A stretch of 17,449 nt of DNA, taken from Pseudosulfitobacter sp. DSM 107133. GTDB taxonomy: Bacteria; Pseudomonadota; Alphaproteobacteria; Rhodobacterales; Rhodobacteraceae. Below, piece after piece: positions 13,836-17,449 of the stretch. Positions within the stretch are counted from its first letter, which is position 1, and the number at the start of each line of letters is the position of its first letter. Below the pieces are notes generated by a model. The model searched no databases, had not been told where the DNA came from, and saw nothing but the letters and a program-made list of their open reading frames with translations. The DNA lies in contig NZ_CP085163.1 of assembly GCF_022788695.1 (NCBI RefSeq), positions 1-17,449 of the forward strand, written 5' to 3'. The translations under genes and the position numbers were made by a program.

Positions 13836-13875
13836 TAAGAGACGTCGCTAATGACGTCTTTAACGACGTCTCTTA
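13836..13875. repeat. GACGTC palindromes in the IS66 leader
   Basis: TAAGAGACGTCG (13836-13847) and its exact complement (13864-13875) form a 12-bp inverted repeat. A third GACGTC sits between them at 13853-13858. Directly upstream of tnpA, this could be an operator or a transposase binding site inside the right end. Confidence 0.5.
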
Positions 13876-13917
13876 GATCATCGCCCCAGCCTCAGGCAGG
13901 CGGTGCCAATGGCGCGG

Positions 13918-14595
13918 TTACGAAAGAACCGATACGCTATCTTTTGGGACGGGTAGGCCTCTCGAACATGACAGGCTTGGGAAATGCTCGTTTGAACGAG
14001 CGTAGCGCATGACGCCATCCTTGGAGAAAACGATAGCTGCTGCCTCATCAATGCGTGGGATGTATCGTCTTGCGGCTGATTCTCGACTGACTTCATGCCG
14101 TCTTGCGAGTTCCAAAATATGCGAGATATCTGCACCGCCCTTTTGGCGCATAAAATCGGCTATGGCCCTAGCTGGCATTAGAAGTTCGGCAGCAAACTCG
14201 TTCGCCTGTTGTTCCATACGTGCGTGTTTGTCATTCGGCTTAGCTTGCTCAATCGCCAAATCTTTCGCCTTACAGTAAAATCCTTCTTCACTGTTACCTC
14301 GGTGGAATGGGTGCACATAATGCCCTATCTCATGGGCAATAGTGTACCGTTTGCGAGTTTCGTGGCGGTTATCGTTGATTAGTATTGCGCCCTCGGATTT
14401 GTCTGGAGGTACAATCAATGCACCCTCCAACCCGCTCAGCCGCTCTTCTCGGATTTCGTAGATATCGATGGCTTTCGCAATTTCCCTGACTGGAATTTTT
14501 AGGGTTTGCGGTGGTAGTTGACCTATAATCGATTGGGCAAGTTTCTTTGGATCACTTCCGGCATCATCAATTTCCATCCGATCTATTTTTATCAT
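13918..14595 (-). pseudogene. ImmA/IrrE-family metallopeptidase, 5' part (cut by IS66)
   Basis: A COG2856 zinc peptidase that in characterised systems (ImmA of ICEBs1, IrrE/PprI of Deinococcus) acts on a partner Xre repressor. The zinc motif HEIGH is at residues 88-92, with a third-ligand candidate E133 in QQANEFAAELLMP. A helix-turn-helix-like segment (DISHILELARRHEVSRESAA) follows. Residues 1-224 are native; the IS66 end supplies a base and a TAA stop, giving a 225-aa protein instead of 288. The catalytic domain is complete, so partial activity remains possible. It overlaps the xre gene by 29 bp and is co-transcribed with it. Confidence 0.9.
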
Positions 14596-14917
14596 CAGCT
14601 TCTCTTCTACGTGCCCGCAATGATTGGATCATGTCATCGACAATCGCCCGCTCATTATCTTCCAAGTCCCCAACTTGCCGAAACATTCGTGCCAATTCGT
14701 CTTCTTGCGAATTTTCAAAGTCTTCACCGATTAGGTGTCGGATGGACACTTTAAAATAGTTGGACATCTTTGTCAGCAACTCTAGGGATGGGTTGTCAGT
14801 GCGATTTTTTTCCAGCTCCCAAACATGAGTTTTGGACACGCCCAAGGCGTCAGCGACTTCTTGTAAAGACTTTTTTTTCTTCACCCTCAATTCGTTCAGA
14901 CGAACAGCTAGCGACAT
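14567..14917 (-). CDS. Xre-family transcriptional regulator
   Basis: A 116-aa protein with an N-terminal helix-turn-helix (RLNELRVKKKKSLQEVADAL, GVSKTHVWELEKNRTDNPS) in the Cro/CI fold, then LELLTKMSNYFKVSIRHLIG and a charged C-terminus. It probably represses its own promoter and the divergent genes, and is the likely substrate or partner of the metallopeptidase that overlaps its 3' end. The start at 14917 is preceded by AGGGAGGA, a strong Shine-Dalgarno sequence. A CGGCGCA/TGCGCCG inverted repeat lies 22-48 bp upstream. Confidence 0.92.
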   Translation of the reverse strand: MSLAVRLNELRVKKKKSLQEVADALGVSKTHVWELEKNRTDNPSLELLTKMSNYFKVSIRHLIGEDFENSQEDELARMFRQVGDLEDNERAIVDDMIQSLRARRREADDKNRSDGN

Positions 14918-14938
14918 AATTTCCTCCCTGAATCAAAG

Positions 14939-14965
14939 CGGCGCAGTCATTAGTCGAATGCGCCG
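14939..14965. promoter_or_regulatory. Candidate Xre operator
   Basis: CGGCGCA (14939-14945) and TGCGCCG (14959-14965) form a 7-bp inverted repeat with a 13-base spacer between the divergent xre and DUF2188-like genes. Its position suggests autoregulation. ATGATAC also occurs twice nearby (14975-14981, 15024-15030), the second copy inside the -10 region. Confidence 0.5.
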
Positions 14966-14999
14966 TAAGATGCAATGATACTATTTCATAACAGTGAAT

Positions 15000-15028
15000 T
15001 TGACAAGCTTGCCGTCAGATGGTATGAT
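15000..15028 (+). promoter_or_regulatory. Sigma-70-type promoter
   Basis: TTGACA (15000-15005), a 17-base spacer and TATGAT (15023-15028) make a near-consensus promoter for the two small genes to the right, with transcription expected to start near 15035. It is the strongest promoter I can see in the window and lies in the xre intergenic region. Confidence 0.8.
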
Positions 15029-15072
15029 ACGATATCGGTCATCATGGTGATGCCGAACCAATGGAGACAGCA

Positions 15073-15294
15073 ATGTCAAAGAACCAATATGTCGTTCGAA
15101 ACGGCGAAAAATGGGGCGTTCGTGGCGAAGGTAACGAACGTCTGACACGTAGCTTCGACACTCAACGTGAAGCTATCACCCACGGGCGCGATATCGCCCG
15201 CAATCAAGGCTCTGAGCTACGCATCCAAGGCCAGAACGGCCAGTTCCGTGAAGCTTGGAGCTACGGCAACGACCCTTACCCCCCGAAAGGCTGA
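15073..15294 (+). CDS. DUF2188-like protein, 73 aa
   Basis: A small basic protein (MSKNQYVVRNGEKWGVRGEG, SFDTQREAITHGRDIARNQG, SELRIQGQNGQFREAWSYGN) with the pattern of DUF2188: a beta-strand pair, a helix containing the repeated A-x-x-x-G-R-x-x-A, then a strand ending in DPYPPKG. The biochemical function of this family is not established. I chose ATG 15073 because GGAG lies 6 bases upstream; ATG 15061 is in frame but overlaps that site. It follows the strong promoter at 15000-15028 and is divergent from xre. Confidence 0.8.
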   Translation: MSKNQYVVRNGEKWGVRGEGNERLTRSFDTQREAITHGRDIARNQGSELRIQGQNGQFREAWSYGNDPYPPKG

Positions 15295-15297
15295 ACA

Positions 15298-15507
15298 ATG
15301 CTCAAGATGAAATACAAAGGCAGAACGTTTTCAAATGGCCGTTCCCTTGCGAACGCCATGACACGAGACATGAACAGCGAGATTGAACGCAAGATGAGGC
15401 AGGCCGCTTCGTCTTCTGGTGTTCGTCTCCGGAAAACCCATAAGGGGTTTGAAATCGAAGGTGATGCAAACAGTATGGCGCGGTTCAACAACCGCATCGG
15501 TCGTTGA
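15298..15507 (+). CDS. Unknown 69-aa protein in operon with the DUF2188-like gene
   Basis: Starts 3 bp after the preceding stop and ends 33 bp before a strong terminator, so it is the last gene of a two-gene unit. The protein is very basic and helical (MLKMKYKGRTFSNGRSLANA, MTRDMNSEIERKMRQAASSS), then a short beta-like part (VRLRKTHKGFEIEGDANSMARF). Its charge suggests nucleic-acid or acidic-partner binding. No family is recognised. Confidence 0.75.
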   Translation: MLKMKYKGRTFSNGRSLANAMTRDMNSEIERKMRQAASSSGVRLRKTHKGFEIEGDANSMARFNNRIGR

Positions 15508-15540
15508 TCGCCGAGATATCCTCCCTCGTTCCAAGACTTT

Positions 15541-15574
15541 AGGCGCGCCTCGATGTATCGAGCGCGCCTTTTTT
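15541..15574 (+). terminator. Rho-independent terminator
   Basis: AGGCGCGCCTCGAT pairs with ATCGAGCGCGCCT (13 pairs, one bulged C), followed by TTTTTT at 15569-15574. It closes the two-gene unit that starts at 15073. No convincing gene lies between here and the resolvase at 15800. Confidence 0.9.
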
Positions 15575-15726
15575 AATGATACTTGGTGCTATGAACTGAG
15601 ATTGATTTCAGTTTGGAGCGTATATCATGGATCATCGATCTGATAGTTGGTGCCAATGAAATCAGCAGTATAGATCGGCGCGCAATTCCGGTGCGGATCA
15701 ACGGTCAAGCATGCACAAGTCACACC

Positions 15727-15792
15727 TTTTGCAACACCCCCCTGCCCTATTTAATTTCAAGCACTTGGCTGTCGCATAAGTCTGTTGCAAAA
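15727..15792. promoter_or_regulatory. Inverted repeat upstream of the resolvase, candidate res site/operator
   Basis: TTTTGCAACA (15727-15736) and its exact complement TGTTGCAAAA (15783-15792) enclose 46 bases and end 7 bp before the resolvase start. Serine resolvase genes are usually preceded by their recombination and regulatory site, so this is the likeliest place for it. The full three-subsite layout of Tn3-type res was not resolved by eye. Confidence 0.5.
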
Positions 15793-15799
15793 TAAGGGC

Positions 15800-16345
15800 A
15801 TGAAAATTGGATATGCCCGCGTCAGTACTCAAGAGCAAAACATCGACCGACAAGTTGCCGCCCTTGAGGCCGAAGGGTGCGAGCTGATTTACAGTGAGAA
15901 GGTCAGCGGCAAGAACATGACCGCACGACCAGAGCTGAAGAAGGCCATTACCGCCCTGAATCCCGATGATGTGTTTGTCGTGGCCGAATGGGACAGAGCC
16001 ACACGGTCATTCACGGATGGGGTTCAACTCATGGCTGACATTGGCGACCGTGAAGCGATGCTTCAGGTGCTAGACCGCCCCCTATTCGATCTGACAACCC
16101 CAATGGGCAAAGCTATGCTTGGCGTCTTATCTGCCATTGCGCAAGATGAGCGTGAGAGACGCTTGAAGCAGGCAGAAGAAGGACGCGCGCACGCTAAACG
16201 CCGAGGTCAACATATGGGGCGGAAGCCATCGCTTACAGCGTATCAACAAGCCGAAGTGCTACGGATGAAAACGAAGGGCAAAAGCGTGCGTGAGATTGCG
16301 GCCATGTTCAATGTCAGCGCCAGTACAATATCCCGCATTAGATAG
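15800..16345 (+). CDS. Serine recombinase (resolvase/invertase family)
   Basis: A 181-aa small serine recombinase. Its N-terminal catalytic domain begins MKIGYARVSTQEQNIDRQVA, with the nucleophile Ser in YARVST, and has the conserved WDRATRS and DERERRLKQAEEGRA segments. The C-terminal helix-turn-helix is SVREIAAMFNVSASTISRIR. The length matches Tn3-type resolvases. I chose ATG 15800; the TTG at 15785 would run through the upstream repeat. On a plasmid its usual job is to resolve multimers so that copies segregate. It reads toward parA, which starts 127 bp downstream. Confidence 0.93.
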   Translation: MKIGYARVSTQEQNIDRQVAALEAEGCELIYSEKVSGKNMTARPELKKAITALNPDDVFVVAEWDRATRSFTDGVQLMADIGDREAMLQVLDRPLFDLTTPMGKAMLGVLSAIAQDERERRLKQAEEGRAHAKRRGQHMGRKPSLTAYQQAEVLRMKTKGKSVREIAAMFNVSASTISRIR

Positions 16346-16359
16346 CACCACAGAGCTAT

Positions 16360-16437
16360 AGGGGTATACCCCTGTGATGCTATAGGGCTACACCCCTACA
16401 GGGGTTTGCCCCTATAGCTCTTTACCCCTACAGGGGT
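16360..16437. repeat. parS: Partition-site palindromes upstream of parA (parS/operator)
   Basis: AGGGGTATACCCCT is at 16360-16373 and ACCCCTACAGGGGT at 16392-16405 and 16424-16437. The middle one is enclosed by GCTATAGGG (16379-16387) and CCCTATAGC (16410-16418). The same palindromes recur after the operon (17375-17420). Sites around parAB are typical of RHH-type partition centromeres, which double as autoregulatory operators. Confidence 0.75.
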
Positions 16438-16472
16438 TTGGGGCAGGATGTAAAAAACAAAGAGACGAGCAG

Positions 16473-17135
16473 ATGAAAACGATAGCCTTAGTTACGCAAA
16501 AAGGCGGTGCAGGTAAAACCACGCTTGCCGCTTCACTTGCCGTTGCGGCTCAGGACGCAGGTGAAACCGTCGCCATACTCGACCTTGATCCCCAAGGGTC
16601 TTTAGCGATGTGGGCTGAACGTAGAGAAGCGGAGCATCCCGCTTGTGATGTGGTGGATGAAGGGAAAGCCCACCGCCTTCCCGACTTCCTACCACAGCTT
16701 GAAGCGCAAGGTTTTACGCTTACCATTCTGGATACCGCTGGAATCGATGGTACTGCGACACATGCCGCTATGGCAGCATCGGACATGTGCCTAATACCGA
16801 CGCGACCCACGGCAATAGATATTCGAGCAGTGAAAGCTACTTTTGAAGCGGCTGTACGACTGAAGAAGGATTTTGCTTTCATTCTCAACAACTGCCCGAC
16901 CCAGCCTAACAATCCACGTGCACATGAAGCTGCCACAGCTTTAAAGCTGTGGGGCGTTTTGGCGCTGCCACTGATAGTGCAGCGCGTGGCCTACGGTGAC
17001 GCTTTTGCTGAAAGCTTGGGCGTCACAGAGTACGAATCTGAAGGCAAGGCCGCAGAAGAGATGCGCAGCCTTTGGAGTTGGATCAACAGCAAAATGAAAG
17101 GTGAGAAACATGGGAAGAAAACCCTTATTGGATAG
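16473..17135 (+). CDS. parA: ParA partition ATPase
   Basis: A 220-aa ATPase that moves or positions plasmid copies with its DNA-binding partner. The deviant Walker A motif KGGAGKTT lies at residues 10-17, and VAILDLDPQGSLAMW carries the A' region. ILDTAGIDGTATHAAM is the Walker B segment. It lacks an N-terminal helix-turn-helix, so it is the short (type Ib-like) ParA, in which the partner does the autoregulation. The start is preceded by GAGACGAG. Its 3' end overlaps the next gene by 26 bp. Confidence 0.95.
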   Translation: MKTIALVTQKGGAGKTTLAASLAVAAQDAGETVAILDLDPQGSLAMWAERREAEHPACDVVDEGKAHRLPDFLPQLEAQGFTLTILDTAGIDGTATHAAMAASDMCLIPTRPTAIDIRAVKATFEAAVRLKKDFAFILNNCPTQPNNPRAHEAATALKLWGVLALPLIVQRVAYGDAFAESLGVTEYESEGKAAEEMRSLWSWINSKMKGEKHGKKTLIG

Positions 17136-17376
17136 TCTCGACATGGAGATGGGGCAGGGCGACTCTGCTGAAAAGGTGGTGCCTATCAAGGCCGCCGCAA
17201 CATCTGACAAGCCCATCAAAACGAGCTTATACCTACCGCCCAAGGCACTCAAAAGGATGAAGGAATTGGCTTTAGCGCAGGACTGCAAAGTGCATGACTT
17301 GGTCATTCAAGGTGTAGACCATGTGCTTACTTCCAAAGGGTTCCCAACAGTCGCGGAGCACACACGCAAAGAATAG
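17110..17376 (+). CDS. Ribbon-helix-helix partition partner (ParB/ParG-like)
   Basis: An 88-aa protein from ATG 17110, with AGGTGAG about 4 bases upstream; GTG 17101 is an in-frame alternative. The N-terminus is flexible and charged, with KTSLYLPPKALKRMKELALA then QDCKVHDLVIQGVDHVLTSK forming an RHH fold (strand KTSLYLP, two helices). In type Ib systems such proteins bind the centromere and stimulate ParA. It overlaps parA and is followed directly by more of the palindromes found upstream of parA, supporting that role. Confidence 0.85.
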   Translation: MGRKPLLDSLDMEMGQGDSAEKVVPIKAAATSDKPIKTSLYLPPKALKRMKELALAQDCKVHDLVIQGVDHVLTSKGFPTVAEHTRKE

Positions 17377-17420
17377 GGGTACACCCCTATAGGGCTACAG
17401 GGCTACACCCCTGCAGGGGT
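17375..17420. repeat. parS: Partition-site palindromes downstream of parB
   Basis: AGGGGTACACCCCT at 17375-17388 overlaps the end of the stop codon, and ACCCCTGCAGGGGT lies at 17407-17420 with TATAGGGCTACA between, as upstream of parA. If the plasmid is circular these sites lie between parB and rep, about 30-75 bp before the rep start, so they might also affect rep transcription. Confidence 0.7.
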
Positions 17421-17449
17421 AACAAAAACACTAGAAAGACCGCCTCAAT

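Larger units (their letters stand above)
11111..13921 (-). mobile_element. IS66-family insertion sequence with four ORFs
   Basis: A complete 2,811-bp element. The 22-bp terminal repeats (11111-11132 and 13900-13921) both begin GTAACCGC and match at 19 positions. The perfect 8-bp target duplication GAAAGAAC is at 11103-11110 and 13922-13929, the length typical of IS66. It carries tnpA, tnpB and tnpC plus an extra 98-aa ORF, all reading leftward with overlaps. Removing it with one octamer restores the ImmA/IrrE gene. All ORFs are intact, so it may be active. Confidence 0.97.

Noticed and set aside
15613..15795. 60-aa plus-strand frame between the terminator and the resolvase
   Set aside because: It ends inside the inverted repeat upstream of the resolvase, has no ribosome site, and its composition is random.
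16346..16440. Regular GGGGTA/TACCCC repeats as a CRISPR array or riboswitch
   Set aside because: The repeats are short palindromes with irregular spacing and recur on the other side of parAB, fitting partition sites.

Overview
The window looks like a small mobilizable plasmid of the alphaproteobacterial order Rhodobacterales (Roseobacter group). The evidence is the replicase type (a DnaA domain I-like N-terminus joined to an RPA-type initiator, known from Rhodobacterales plasmids), a parAB-type partition operon at the other end of the window, a mixed moderate-to-high GC content, and intergenic hairpins followed by a shared 'CCCCCGAGGATATTTC'-like motif. Base 1 is the first base of the replicase start codon, and the last bases lie just downstream of the partition operon. 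The simplest reading is a complete circular plasmid of 17,449 bp opened at rep. I cannot prove circularity from one linear string.

Layout. 1-1203 is the replicase, and 1204-1630 its origin-like region: six 16-17 bp iterons with a 21-22 bp period, an AT-rich stretch, a DnaA box and terminators. 1648-5167 is a VirD4/TraG coupling protein gene cut by an IS3-family element (3008-4238, 3 bp duplication AAG). 5168-5355 holds an RSF1010-like (MobQ) oriT on the minus strand, and 5356-7002 the MobA/MobL relaxase. The relaxase gene contains an out-of-frame coiled-coil ORF and an in-frame internal start with a strong Shine-Dalgarno sequence. 7031-9055 holds small unknown genes and a tyrosine recombinase translationally coupled to an unknown 119-aa protein. 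9056-9868 is mostly a structured region with a run of short hairpins. 9893-10470 is a ParD/ParE toxin-antitoxin pair, followed by a 55-base near-perfect hairpin.

10910-14917 is an Xre regulator / ImmA-IrrE metallopeptidase operon, whose peptidase gene is split by a complete IS66-family element (11111-13921, 8 bp duplication GAAAGAAC). Removing the IS restores a 288-codon frame. The IS66 copy carries tnpA, tnpB, tnpC and a fourth ORF that ends inside its terminal repeat. Divergent from Xre, behind a near-consensus promoter, lie a DUF2188-like gene and a 69-aa unknown, closed by a strong terminator. 15800-16345 is a serine resolvase with an inverted repeat just upstream. 16473-17376 is parA plus a ribbon-helix-helix parB/parG-like gene, flanked on both sides by ACCCCT-NN-AGGGGT palindromes that are likely centromere/operator sites.

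How it works together. Replication (rep plus iterons), partition (parA, RHH partner, palindromes), multimer resolution (resolvase) and addiction (ParDE) form a stability backbone. oriT and MobA form a mobilization cassette whose own coupling protein has been inactivated, so transfer would now depend on a coupling protein and a type IV secretion system supplied in trans. Two independent IS insertions have each broken one gene cleanly, and both ancestral proteins can be rebuilt from the sequence.
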